From Candidatus Abyssobacteria bacterium SURF_17 (GTDB taxonomy: Bacteria; Abyssobacteria; SURF-5), in NCBI GenBank assembly GCA_003598055.1, contig QZKI01000085.1, positions 1 to 64,000 of the forward strand: DNA of 64,000 nt. The letters are read 5' to 3'. Positions 41,644-51,379 of the stretch are shown here, one piece after another (within the stretch, counting starts at the first letter, position 1; each line of letters opens with the position of its first letter). Under the pieces are notes generated by a model. The model did no database searches, had not been told where the DNA came from, and was given only the letters and a program-made list of their open reading frames with translations. A program made the translations under genes and the position numbers.

Positions 41644-43602
41644 TCACTTCGAGCCGGCATCTTTGACGCAACGGAATCCGATGCTGACGCTTTCTTTGTC
41701 TGGTGAGAAGTAATGGCGATATCCGGTTCGGACGTAGAGATTGATGTTGCTGTCCCAGCCGCCTCCTCGGGCGACCTTGAAGGCGCCCGTCACCGGACCG
41801 GGAGGGTTCTTCGAGGGGGCATGAGCATAGTATGTGTCGGAGTACCAATCGGCTGTCCATTCCATGACGTTCCCCGCCATGTTGAAACAGCCGTACGGGC
41901 TCTTGCCTTTGCTCAGTAGGTAGACCGGCTGTGTCGTATTAACGGAGCTCTCCTTCGTATTGGACCTGTTGGTATCCCACTTGTCGCCCCAGGGCCAGAT
42001 GCGGCTGTCGGTCCCCCGCGCGGCTTTCTCCCACTCCGCCTCGGTCGGGAGCCGTTTGCCCGCCCACCGTGCGTAGGCCACGGCATCATGCCAGTCCACG
42101 AGTACGACGGGGTGATCGCCTTTGCCGGGGGGATACGTTCCATTGCGCCAGTTGAACGGTTCGGCCCAGAACGCTTTCTCGTAGGGCATCCTGTGCCCGG
42201 TGGCGTCGACGAACTCCTTGTATTCTGCGTTGGTTACTTCGTACATATCAATGTAATACGCATCGAGGAAAATCTTTCGCTTGGGACGTTCGTTGCTGAA
42301 TTCCGAATCGCTCCCCATGATGAACTCGCCCGCCGGTATGAACGCCATGTTTTTGGGGGCGCCTGGTGGCTGCTGCGGGAGCGGCTCGGTGGATGTTCCG
42401 GCGGCAGCGGCTGAGCCGTCGGGCTGCAGAGATGTCAAATCCGAGGGCGATCCTCCTGTTGGCGCGTTGGGCCGCCCAATGGCCGAGAAGAGCCACAGTG
42501 CGCCGCCGACCATAATTGCGAGGAGGCAAGCGGCGCCGATAGCGCGCATGTTGACTATCTTCTTCCAGCTCTCGGTTTGGAGTACGAGCGCGAGGCGCGC
42601 CTTCAATCTGCTGAGGCCTGATGTCTGGATTTCGCGCCTGAGGTCTTCGGCGAGTTCCGTCATCGACTGATATCTCTCTGCCGGGTCTTGCCGGAGGGCT
42701 CGCAGGATGATGCCGTCCATTCGCTTGGTCACCTCGGGATTGATATGGCTTGGGAGCGCGAAGTTGCCGAGCGGAAGCCGTCCGGTAAAGGTCTCGTAGA
42801 GCATCACACCGAAAGAGAAGATATCCGCCCTGTGGTCAACGGATTTGGCGTCGATCCGTTGTTCGGGAGCCATATAGTCCGCTGTTCCCATGAAGCTGCT
42901 GACGACAGTTATGGAGGTGAGCGGCAGATGGGACCGGGTTATCTGAGCGATGCCGAAGTCTGCAATTCTTGCGCGGCCGGTTCGGTCGATCAGGATATTA
43001 TCGGGTTTGACGTCGCGGTGCACGATTCCTTTTCGGTGAGCGTAGTCGAGCGCAGAGGCCGCCTGGAGCAATATTAGGGCTTTTGTGTTGAATGTAAGCT
43101 TTCTGTACCTCAGCAGACGAGACAGGCTTGCGCCGTCGACGTATTCCATCACGAAGTAGTTGATGCCCCGCTCGATTCCTTTATCGAGCACCCGCACGAT
43201 ATTTGGATGGTTGAGCGACTCGAGCGCCAGAAATTCTCTATCGAATCGTGCCAGCGCTTTGATGCTGGCCGCGTACTTTCTCTTGAGTACCTTAAGGGCG
43301 ACCACCCGCTGCTTTGACGCATCGAATGCTTTATAGACGGTGGCCATTCCGCCGCGTCCAATCATTTTTTCGACGCGGTAGGCGCCGACGGCGTCGCCGG
43401 GCTTGAGTTCATCGGGGTATCGTTCTTCTATCGGCGGCTCTTTATCGGGCTGGGCAGCCTGCGGAGGTTCACCTTCGGGGGGAGTCGGCGTCTTTTCAGA
43501 TTGTTCGGGTGATTCGTCCGGTGGGGGGGTTGACTGAACGGATACGGCGTCTTCGTCTTTGCGTGCTTTTCCCGGACGTTTGGATTCTTCAGGAGAGTCC
43601 AT
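41644..43602 (-). CDS. Ser/Thr protein kinase fused to a sulfatase-modifying-factor (FGE-sulfatase) domain
   Basis: The 652-residue membrane protein has a disordered Pro/Glu-rich N-terminus (1-70) and a PknB-like kinase (about 72-330: IGRGGMATVYKA, VALKVLK, HRDVKPDN, ADFGIAQ, MAPEQ). One membrane helix follows (about 353-370), then a low-complexity linker and an extracellular SUMF1/FGE-sulfatase domain (about 425-650: FIPAGEFIMGSDS, LPTEAEWEKAARG, GNVMEWTADWY, VARGGGWDSN, GFRCVKDA). FGE domains in such kinases are usually ligand-binding or structural rather than formylglycine-generating. Kinase targets are unknown; the FHA protein at 8544 could read its output. ATG 43602 is chosen; 43659 is possible. 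Confidence 0.93.
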   Translation of the reverse strand: MDSPEESKRPGKARKDEDAVSVQSTPPPDESPEQSEKTPTPPEGEPPQAAQPDKEPPIEERYPDELKPGDAVGAYRVEKMIGRGGMATVYKAFDASKQRVVALKVLKRKYAASIKALARFDREFLALESLNHPNIVRVLDKGIERGINYFVMEYVDGASLSRLLRYRKLTFNTKALILLQAASALDYAHRKGIVHRDVKPDNILIDRTGRARIADFGIAQITRSHLPLTSITVVSSFMGTADYMAPEQRIDAKSVDHRADIFSFGVMLYETFTGRLPLGNFALPSHINPEVTKRMDGIILRALRQDPAERYQSMTELAEDLRREIQTSGLSRLKARLALVLQTESWKKIVNMRAIGAACLLAIMVGGALWLFSAIGRPNAPTGGSPSDLTSLQPDGSAAAAGTSTEPLPQQPPGAPKNMAFIPAGEFIMGSDSEFSNERPKRKIFLDAYYIDMYEVTNAEYKEFVDATGHRMPYEKAFWAEPFNWRNGTYPPGKGDHPVVLVDWHDAVAYARWAGKRLPTEAEWEKAARGTDSRIWPWGDKWDTNRSNTKESSVNTTQPVYLLSKGKSPYGCFNMAGNVMEWTADWYSDTYYAHAPSKNPPGPVTGAFKVARGGGWDSNINLYVRTGYRHYFSPDKESVSIGFRCVKDAGSK

Positions 43603-43705
43603 AATGCTTTTTCTCGAACCGCGAATTCGCGAATCAGCCGGTACACACCGTTTCTCCATTATAGCACATGCTTTTAAAACCGCCAAAGATTGCCCGGGCG
43701 GCTAA

Positions 43706-43734
43706 TTGCATTTTGATATAGCGGATGCTAGAAT
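43706..43734 (+). promoter_or_regulatory. Sigma-70 promoter for the YqeY gene
   Basis: TTGCAT (43706-43711), a 17-base spacer and TAGAAT (43729-43734). Transcription would begin near 43741, about 70 bases before the start codon. Confidence 0.65.
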
Positions 43735-43810
43735 GACGCAACCGAAGCAAGAGGATGAGGGTTGCGTTTCGGACGATCACGCAGGTGGAACGCGCGTCGG
43801 AGGGCTTGCC

Positions 43811-44257
43811 ATGACGATAAAAGAGAAGGTGGAGGCCGGCATCAAGGAAGCTTTGAAGGCGAAGGACCAGCGGCGTCTTTCCGCGCTCAGGATGATCAAG
43901 GCGGAATTGCTCTTGAAGGAAAAGGAGACCGGCAAGACGCTTGAGGATTCATTGGCTGACCAGGCGCTTCAGAAAATGCTCAAGAAGTATCAGAAGGCGA
44001 GGGATGAGTATCGTTCGCTGAACAGACCGGGGGAAGCAGAGCAGTACGAGGACGACATGAAGATCATTGAGGGTTTCATGTCTGCCCCGATGATGGACGA
44101 GAGCCAGATACGCACGGAACTGGAGCGTGTGGTCGCCGAGTTGAACGCGAGCGGGCCGAAAGATTTCGGAAAAGTGATGAAGGCATTCATGTCGGCGCAC
44201 TCCAATGCCGATGGCAAGGTGGTTTCGGCGGCGCTGAAGGGCATGCTGGAGAAATAG
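43811..44257 (+). CDS. GatB/YqeY domain protein
   Basis: The 148-residue protein is the stand-alone YqeY domain also found at the C-terminus of GatB, where it contacts tRNA. Signatures: TIKEKVEAGIKEALKAKDQRRLSALRMIKAELLLKE, YRSLNRPGEAEQYEDDMKIIEGFMSAPM, and DFGKVMKAFM-DGKVVSAALK. ATG 43811 has GGAGGG upstream. It is monocistronic. The precise role of YqeY is unresolved. Confidence 0.92.
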   Translation: MTIKEKVEAGIKEALKAKDQRRLSALRMIKAELLLKEKETGKTLEDSLADQALQKMLKKYQKARDEYRSLNRPGEAEQYEDDMKIIEGFMSAPMMDESQIRTELERVVAELNASGPKDFGKVMKAFMSAHSNADGKVVSAALKGMLEK

Positions 44258-44320
44258 CAGGATGTGTTGTTTCGGGGGCGACATAAAAGGTGCTTTTGGC
44301 GGGCGCCTCATTCGAAGATT

Positions 44321-44348
44321 GTAGGGGTCGTTCGCGAACGACCCCTAC
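44321..44348. repeat. 28-bp perfect palindrome, GTAGG class with tcgttcgcgaacga core
   Basis: Ends gtagggg and cccctac are intact. A relative is at 36176-36202, and a variant with ccgttcgcgaacgg core is at 47054-47080. Confidence 0.85.
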
Positions 44349-44430
44349 AGTTCGAGGACCACAAGACCCGCGACCTTCTGTACTACGCATTGCCGAAATC
44401 TTGACTTTCTGTCGCGCTTTCGAGTGCGCA

Positions 44431-44515
44431 GTCATTGCGAGCGAAGCAATCTCATTGGCAGCACTGAAGATGCAAACAGAGATTGCTTCGCTCGGGCCTG
44501 CGGCCCTGTGCTCCT
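44431..44515. repeat. Dispersed 'cgaagcaatctc' element, right end lost
   Basis: Begins gtcattgcga, has the inner arms gaagcaatctc and gagattgcttc, but the right terminal repeat is replaced by tgtgctcctgc. Confidence 0.75.
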
Positions 44516-44538
44516 GCTAAGAAACTAGCGTTCCATCA

Positions 44539-44647
44539 GTCATTGCGAGGGAGCGAAGCGACCGAAGCAATCTCCTTGGCAGGCATACAATCATGCAGAG
44601 ATTGCTTCGTCATGCCCCGCACAAGGCGGGTCATGACTCGCAATGAC
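44539..44647. repeat. Dispersed 'cgaagcaatctc' element, complete copy
   Basis: Terminal inverted repeats gtcattgcgag and ctcgcaatgac, with inner arms gaagcaatctc and gagattgcttc. The element is 109 bp; the inner tail differs from the 25893 copy (gccccgcacaaggcgggtc). Confidence 0.82.
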
Positions 44648-44767
44648 AATGAAGGACCATGCGCGTTTCTTTCACAAGCAACCCGGCGGAGCTGGGTCGG
44701 CCGTTCGCAATGACGGTCTTGGTTGCGGCTGTGCCGCGTTGTGGGGACATCGAGGCGGGGAGGCTGA

Positions 44768-45507
<740 letters not shown>

Positions 45508-45508
<1 letters not shown>

Positions 45509-46956
45509 TGTCAAGGCGAAGCCATGTGCGCAATGATGTGGAGCAGTTTGAAACGGATGATCGACGTTACGTCTGGCACCCGTTCACGCAGATGCAGGAT
45601 TACGAGGATGAGAGACCGCTCATTATTGAGCGCGCGAAAGGTGCGTATCTCTATGACGTGCGCGGAAAGAGATATCTGGACGGCGTGTCATCGCTGTGGG
45701 TGACCGTTCACGGTCACAGAAAGCGAGCGCTCGACGCGGCCATCCGTCAGCAACTGAGCAAGGTCGCGCACTCGACGCTGTTGGGCATATCGAATGTGCC
45801 GGCGGTCAAGCTCGCGAGGATGCTTGTCGAGCGCGCGCCAAAGGGTCTTGCGAAGGTCTTTTATTCCGACAATGGCTCGACTGCTGTGGAGGTCGGGCTC
45901 AAGATGGCGTTCCAGTATTGGCAGCAGCATCGGAGCGGCCTTCATAAAGGGCGCACGAAGTTCGTCTGTTTCGAGAACGCCTACCATGGCGATACGATTG
46001 GGAGCGTGGGCATCGGCGGGATAGACCTTTTCCATAAGATGTATCGGCCGCTGCTCATGGATGCGATTCGCGTGCCGGCGCCGTATTGCTATCGTTGCCC
46101 GCAATCACAACGTGGGGACAGACCCCGCGTTTTTGAAAGCGATAATTCAGGAAAGCAGAGATCGGAGCATGCAAAATATGGGGTCTGTCCCCACATGGTA
46201 TGCCTCGAGGAGGTCGAGCGTGCGCTTGAGGCTCACGCCCATGAGGTGGCAGCACTCGTGATTGAGCCGCTTGTGTTTGCGGCGGGTGGGATCATCGTCC
46301 AGCCACAGGGCTATCTGAGCCGCATCCGCGAGCTCTGCACGCGCTGCGGGATATTCATGATTGCGGATGAGGTGGCCGTGGGAGTTGGGCGAACAGGAAC
46401 CCTGTTTGCCTGCGAGCATGAGGGCGTCACGCCTGATATCCTTGCAGTGGCGAAGGGCTTGAGCGGAGGTTACTTGCCCGTGGCGGCCACTCTCGCGACG
46501 CAAGAAATCTACGACGGATTTCTCGGTAGCTACGAGGAAGCCCGGGCGCTTTTTCACGGGCACACGTACACGGGGAATCCGCTCGCCTGTGCGGCTGCGG
46601 TGGCGAACCTGGAGATTTTTGACCGCGAGCGGACGCTGAAGAAGGTGCAGCAGAAAATCGAATTTCTCGCGGACTTGCTTCAACCCCTTGCGGAGTTGCC
46701 GCATGTGGGCGAGGTGAGGCAGCGCGGGTTGATGGTGGGAATCGAGCTGGTCAAAGACAAGAAATCTCGCGAGCCGTATGAATACGGTGAGAAGGTCGGC
46801 ATAAAGGTCATCAAGGAGGCCAGGCGCCGGGGAATGATTATTCGGCCACTCGGCAACGTGATTGTGTTGATGCCACACCTCACACTCAGCCGCGCCCAGC
46901 TCGTCCGCATGGTGGATATAACCCGCGCATCAATCGAGGCCGTCACGCAGACCTAA
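45508..46956 (+). CDS. bioA: Adenosylmethionine-8-amino-7-oxononanoate aminotransferase with an in-frame repeat insertion
   Basis: BioA transfers the SAM amino group to 8-amino-7-oxononanoate to make diaminopelargonate. The 482-residue protein shows WHPFTQM, YLDGVSSLWV, DNGSTAVEVGLKMA, ENAYHGDTIG, DEVAVGVGRTG, the PLP lysine K316 in AVAKGLSGG, and HTYTGNPLA. About 28 residues near 202-229 (RGDRPRVFESDNS...GVCPH) have no counterpart in typical BioA and match a palindromic element in the DNA (46112-46194) that keeps the frame. The site is between CYRCP and CLEEVE, a surface loop in the family. Activity is plausible but unproven. Confidence 0.92.
46112..46194. repeat. 83-bp palindromic element inserted in frame in bioA
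   Basis: Perfect 15-bp terminal inverted repeats gtggggacagacccc and ggggtctgtccccac flank 53 bases. The inserted block adds about 28 codons without a stop or frameshift. Confidence 0.85.
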
Positions 46957-47000
46957 GCACTCGCTTTCATAAATACTGTGACAGGTTTTTCTCCTCTCCT

Positions 47001-47026
47001 GTAGGGGTGACCCGCCGGGTCGCCCG
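47001..47026. repeat. GTAGG-class palindrome with gacccgccgggtc core
   Basis: Left end gtagggg is intact; the right end reads cccgc instead of ccctac. Confidence 0.75.
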
Positions 47027-47053
47027 CATAAAGGAGATTGCGACCATTGTTCT

Positions 47054-47080
47054 GTAGGGCCGTTCGCGAACGGCCCCTAC
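47054..47080. repeat. 27-bp GTAGG-class palindrome with ccgttcgcgaacgg core
   Basis: Complete ends gtaggg and cccctac. It lies 27 bases after the previous element in the gap between bioA and the PAP2 gene, which otherwise has nothing recognisable. Confidence 0.82.
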
Positions 47081-47211
47081 AGAAGGGCGAATACGTTACC
47101 GGATTTCTGAATTTCGGTACTAAGCCCGATTGCTCTATGGGTTGTTGCACAGCCTGCGGGTCACCTCATACGGCGCTAGAGTCACGGGCATGTTGATGGA
47201 AGCGCGGAACT

Positions 47212-47778
47212 ATGCTTGATTATATCGTTCGTCTCGATACGTATCTTTTCCTTCTCTTTAACAGTGCGGTTGCGAATCCTCTATTGGACTGGTTTTTTCT
47301 GATGATCACGAACGAGAACTACTGGATAGTGCCCGGAGTGTGTGGAGCAATCTTCCTCGCGCGACACGATAGGAAAAAGGCGGTGATTGTGATTCCGCTT
47401 GTCGTTGTCGCCATTGCGATTTCGGACCCCCTCTGCGTGAGCGTCATTAAGCCTCTGGTGGGCCGATTGCGGCCATGCGACCCGAAAGTAATGGTCGAAG
47501 GCGGGCGATTTCTCATGATACATAAGAGGTCATTTTCCTTTCCGTCCGCGCATGCAATGAATATATTTACTCTGACCACGCTCTTGGTGCTCTTCTATTC
47601 CGGGGGAGCGGTGTGGCTTATTGTCACGGCCACGCTCGTTAGTTTTTCCCGCGTGTACCTGGGCGCGCACTATCCTTTTGATGTTCTGGGGGGTGCAGTG
47701 TTCGGGATAGTTATCGGCGCGAGCGTATATGGTGGATACCGATACCTGGCGAAGCCGCTGCGATTGGAAAGTTCTTGA
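47212..47778 (+). CDS. PAP2-family membrane phosphatase
   Basis: The 188-residue protein has about five or six membrane helices and the three PAP2 motifs: KPLVGRLRP (about 84-92), the PSAH of FSFPSAHAMN, and SRVYLGAHYPFDVLGG (catalytic His). Such enzymes dephosphorylate undecaprenyl pyrophosphate, phosphatidylglycerophosphate or lipid A. The PMT-type transferase gene follows 77 bases later, which would suit a role in envelope lipid or lipid A processing. Confidence 0.9.
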   Translation: MLDYIVRLDTYLFLLFNSAVANPLLDWFFLMITNENYWIVPGVCGAIFLARHDRKKAVIVIPLVVVAIAISDPLCVSVIKPLVGRLRPCDPKVMVEGGRFLMIHKRSFSFPSAHAMNIFTLTTLLVLFYSGGAVWLIVTATLVSFSRVYLGAHYPFDVLGGAVFGIVIGASVYGGYRYLAKPLRLESS

Positions 47779-47855
47779 TGTTTGGACCTCAGCTTCTCAG
47801 ATGGGGAAGCATCCTCGGTTGTGAGACCACTCAATAGCTAAGAGGGTCGGTTGAG

Positions 47856-49598
47856 ATGTCAGAAGAGACGCAATATGGGTTAGGTCCCACATCTGAGGCA
47901 GCAGGCTCCCGCGAGAATCAGAACATCGAAGGTTGTCAACCATCCCGGAGACTTTCCCCCGGTCGCATAGTGGTCTTGCTGCTGGCCTGTTATTTCCTTT
48001 TCTTCTTTCGTATCGGTGCACGCGACCTTTGGCCACCGGACGAACCACGATATGCCCAAGTGGCGCGCGAGATGCTGGAGGAGGACGATTGGGTCGTTCC
48101 ACATCTCAATGGTGAAGTCTATTCCGAGAAACCGCCGCTCTATTTCTGGCTTGTCGCCTTGATATCCAAACCCTTCGGTGACGTGAACGAAGCTACCGCC
48201 CGCATTCCTGCAGCGTCGGCAGCTACGCTCATGGTGCTCCTGACCTATTTGTTGGGGGCGAGTATGGTTGGCGCGCGTGAGGCCTTTTGGGGTGCCCTCA
48301 TCGTGGCAACCAGCGCGCAGTTTGTCTGGATGGGCCGCCACGGCGTGATGGATTCGCTCATGGCTTTCTGTATTCTTGTGGCTCTGGGGTGCTTTTATAT
48401 CGGCTACGACAAGCGGCGCCCAGTGCTCTATATTGTTGGCTTTTTGCCCCTCGCCCCGGCGGCCTTGACAAAGGGGCCGGTGGGGATTGCTGTGCCCGTG
48501 GTCGTAATGACTTCATTCCTGCTCGCAGACGTTTTTCTCCGCAAAGAGGGGAGCATGAGGCAACTGGCATGGTTTGGGGTGAGCGTTGTTGCTGGATTGG
48601 CCATTATTGCGGTGCTTGTGGCGCCGTGGTGGCGAGCCGCGTACGAGCAGAGTAACGGCTCGTATGGCTCGCTGTCGCTCTTGATGAAGCAGACCGAAGG
48701 CCGCATGCTGGATTCGTATTCCCATTATCAGCCGTTCTATTATTATTTCACGAATATCCTCTGGCAATTGCTTCCCTGGGTCGTTTTCTTTCCACTGGCT
48801 GCTCTTGAAATAGTGAGGAAGGGTAACTTGCGGGAGAATTCGGGGCTCCGTTTTGTTGTCGTTTGGTTTCTGAGTGTATTCCTCTTTTTCACGTTCATCT
48901 CCGGGAAGAGGAGTCAATACATTTTGCCGCTGTTTCCGGCGGGAGGGTTAATGCTCGGGTGGGCATTGTTGCGCGCAGAGCCGGACAAAGGGCGGCTGAA
49001 GGACGAGAGCAGATTCTCGCTCCCGCTTCTTGTGATTGGTCTTCTTTCGGTTGCCGGCCTGCTGGCCTTGGCATCGGGCGCACACGAATATGTGCGTGAG
49101 CAATTCCCGATGGTTCTGGCAGGGATTCTCGTTGCGGCGGCCATCCTCACGATTCTCGCGGCACAATGCGCTCGGCGGCCTCCAAGAATCGCTCTCGCGT
49201 GCGTGCTGATAGTGACGACTCTTGTCACCGCTGTCTTGTTTGGCTATCTTGCGCCGCTCGCCAATCCGCTGGCATCCGGCCGGGCGTTCTGCAATGAAGT
49301 CCTTGCGGCTATGAAGGAAGGAGACAGACTCTTCTTCTTTAAGAAGTATCGATACAATATTCACTACTACATGCGCCGCCACGTGCCTGAGCTGAAATCG
49401 AATGAAGAAGTACTCAAGGCGCTGGAAGGGTCGACGAGGATTTTTCTGGTTGCGGACGAAGGGCGCGAGCGCTCTTTGAAGCTTGGTCCCGCCTACAAGG
49501 TTGAGCAGGTCGCCCGCGCGAAGGTGGGCGAGCGCGAAACCGTCTGCCTCGTCATTCAACAAGCGGGAACAATTCCCAAACCCAATGATATACGCTAG
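47856..49598 (+). CDS. GT39/ArnT-like membrane glycosyltransferase
   Basis: The 580-residue polytopic protein has the DE motif of the family in the first periplasmic loop (DLWPPDEPRYAQVAREM) and a second conserved segment YSEKPPLYFWLVAL. About eleven or twelve helices follow, then a soluble C-terminal domain (about 480-575). It should transfer a sugar from a polyprenyl phosphate to lipid A or protein. Downstream of a PAP2 phosphatase gene, it probably modifies envelope lipids. Donor and acceptor are unknown. Confidence 0.88.
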   Translation: MSEETQYGLGPTSEAAGSRENQNIEGCQPSRRLSPGRIVVLLLACYFLFFFRIGARDLWPPDEPRYAQVAREMLEEDDWVVPHLNGEVYSEKPPLYFWLVALISKPFGDVNEATARIPAASAATLMVLLTYLLGASMVGAREAFWGALIVATSAQFVWMGRHGVMDSLMAFCILVALGCFYIGYDKRRPVLYIVGFLPLAPAALTKGPVGIAVPVVVMTSFLLADVFLRKEGSMRQLAWFGVSVVAGLAIIAVLVAPWWRAAYEQSNGSYGSLSLLMKQTEGRMLDSYSHYQPFYYYFTNILWQLLPWVVFFPLAALEIVRKGNLRENSGLRFVVVWFLSVFLFFTFISGKRSQYILPLFPAGGLMLGWALLRAEPDKGRLKDESRFSLPLLVIGLLSVAGLLALASGAHEYVREQFPMVLAGILVAAAILTILAAQCARRPPRIALACVLIVTTLVTAVLFGYLAPLANPLASGRAFCNEVLAAMKEGDRLFFFKKYRYNIHYYMRRHVPELKSNEEVLKALEGSTRIFLVADEGRERSLKLGPAYKVEQVARAKVGERETVCLVIQQAGTIPKPNDIR

Positions 49599-49631
49599 CC
49601 GCTTTGGCTATGCAACTTCAACTATAGTCCT

Positions 49632-51326
49632 TTATAGTCCTTCCTGTAGTTTGTCAACCTCCTCGTATGGAACGTCGAAGACGAGGTCGTGGGGTTTGAT
49701 TTTGACCTCGGTCATGAATTCGGGCAGGCGGTCGTGGGCCTGAGTGAAGCCTGCGCGCTCGTTGAATTCATGCTCGGTTCGCAGGACACGCTTGCCGAGT
49801 GCGATGAGGTCGGCCTCGGTATATGGAGTGCCGTGGAGCGCGGTCAGCAATGCGGTTATGTAATCGTTGTAACCAGGCAGCCCACGAGATGAGAACATGC
49901 ACATGCCGAGTGAGTCGATATACCCCATTTGTATTTGCATATCGCGGGATTTTTCGACCTTGCCTTCGGGGTTGTGTATGGTATTGTCGTACATAATGCC
50001 GGCGGTGTGATCGGCGCCCATGGGGCTTGTGCAGTAGGTGACGCCGACGATTTTGTTGCTCTGCGGGTGATGCGCGGGAATTGCCTGGCCTTTCACGGCA
50101 GGAACGCGTTTGACACCGAGCAGCTTACCGGTTATGACGGCTCCGCTTCCAATCATTCTCCCCCGAATCGTTCCCTTTGCGACTTCCTGGATGAGCTCGA
50201 TGGCGCTCTCGCTGTCGCCGAACTTGATGTAGCCGGATTCCATGACCACGCCGAGCGCAGCGCCCGTTTCGATGGTGTCGAGACCGCAGTCGTTGAGCAG
50301 TCGGTTCATGCGTGCAATCGCGTCCACATCGTCTACGAGCAGATTCGAGCCGAGCATGGCGACTGTCTCATACTCGAGGCCACCCACGAGGAACTTGTGG
50401 TCCTTGTCGTGGAAGGTGATGGAGCATCGAATCGGACAGCTTGCCGTGCAACCATGCATCTTGGCTCCACGCTGCTTGGCCAGTGCAACTATGGCGGCGC
50501 CCTGAATCTTATCGGCGTGCTCATAACAGCCTGCTGCAAAGTTTCGCGTGGGGAGCGTGCCGAACGCATTGAAGTTCGGGATGCCGCCCGGTGTGCCCAA
50601 GGTTCTGAGTTGTTCGAAAAAGCCTTTGCCTTCGCGGAGCCCCTTTGAGAGGGCGCGAGCAGTCTTGGCAAAACCCTCTTTGTCTTTCGGCTGACGCGGG
50701 TGGGCGCCGGAGTCATCTATTACGATTGCCTTCAGCCCCTTGGAGCCCATCACGGCGCCCATGCCGCCCCGGCCCGCGTAGCGATTGGGCAGTCCTTCCA
50801 TATCGGTGACGGCTACGCTTGCGCCCGCAAGCCGCATCTCGCCCGCCTGCCCGATGGAGATGATGCAGGCTTTCTCGCCGTGTTTGTTGTGGAGGCGTTC
50901 ACAGGCGGCGTAGTTGCCGAGTCCGACGAGTTCTCCGGCATGTTCGAGCGAATAAGCGTCTTTGGTTATCGTGAGGCAGGAAAATGCTTCGTTATTCGGC
51001 TGTCCCTCTACGATGATAGCGGCGATTCCGAGGTGCGCGAGCTTTTCCGAGGCCGTTCCGCCAACGTTACTCTCCTTGATGCCGCCGGTGAGCGGGCTCT
51101 TGCCGCCGACCGAGAGCCGGCCGGAGCACGGGGCGCCCGTGCCGGAGAGGAGGCCGGGGGCTATCACGAGCTTATTGTGAGGTGAAAGCGGTTCACATGT
51201 TGGCGGGACCTCGCGGTTGATGATGGTCGAGGTGAGGCCGCGTCCGCCGAGTCCTGAATATTCTTCGGGCAGATCCTCCAGCTTTGCCGTGAGATTGGTC
51301 ATGTCAACTCTGAGCATTTTCTTCAT
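49632..51326 (-). CDS. Tungsten-dependent aldehyde:ferredoxin oxidoreductase
   Basis: AOR enzymes oxidise aldehydes to acids with ferredoxin, or reduce acids, in anaerobes. The 564-residue protein has the N-terminal AOR domain (GGRGLTSTIIN, APGLLSGTGAPCSGRLSVGGKSPLTGGI) and the iron-sulfur cysteines CTASCPIRC (CX3CX3C) and the distal Cys in LNDCGLDTIETG. Its length is slightly short of the family norm (about 600-610). It follows an FAD oxidoreductase gene on the same strand after 53 bases, so electrons may pass between the two. Confidence 0.92.
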   Translation of the reverse strand: MKKMLRVDMTNLTAKLEDLPEEYSGLGGRGLTSTIINREVPPTCEPLSPHNKLVIAPGLLSGTGAPCSGRLSVGGKSPLTGGIKESNVGGTASEKLAHLGIAAIIVEGQPNNEAFSCLTITKDAYSLEHAGELVGLGNYAACERLHNKHGEKACIISIGQAGEMRLAGASVAVTDMEGLPNRYAGRGGMGAVMGSKGLKAIVIDDSGAHPRQPKDKEGFAKTARALSKGLREGKGFFEQLRTLGTPGGIPNFNAFGTLPTRNFAAGCYEHADKIQGAAIVALAKQRGAKMHGCTASCPIRCSITFHDKDHKFLVGGLEYETVAMLGSNLLVDDVDAIARMNRLLNDCGLDTIETGAALGVVMESGYIKFGDSESAIELIQEVAKGTIRGRMIGSGAVITGKLLGVKRVPAVKGQAIPAHHPQSNKIVGVTYCTSPMGADHTAGIMYDNTIHNPEGKVEKSRDMQIQMGYIDSLGMCMFSSRGLPGYNDYITALLTALHGTPYTEADLIALGKRVLRTEHEFNERAGFTQAHDRLPEFMTEVKIKPHDLVFDVPYEEVDKLQEGL

Positions 51327-51379
51327 TTACGGGCTCCTTCATCTCGAGAAGGGCGCAGCCCCGCTGTGGCGGAGCGCCC

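Noticed and set aside
46957..47211. A tRNA or other RNA gene between bioA and the PAP2 gene
   Set aside because: The only structure is two short palindromes of the dispersed class; no cloverleaf or conserved RNA motif is seen.
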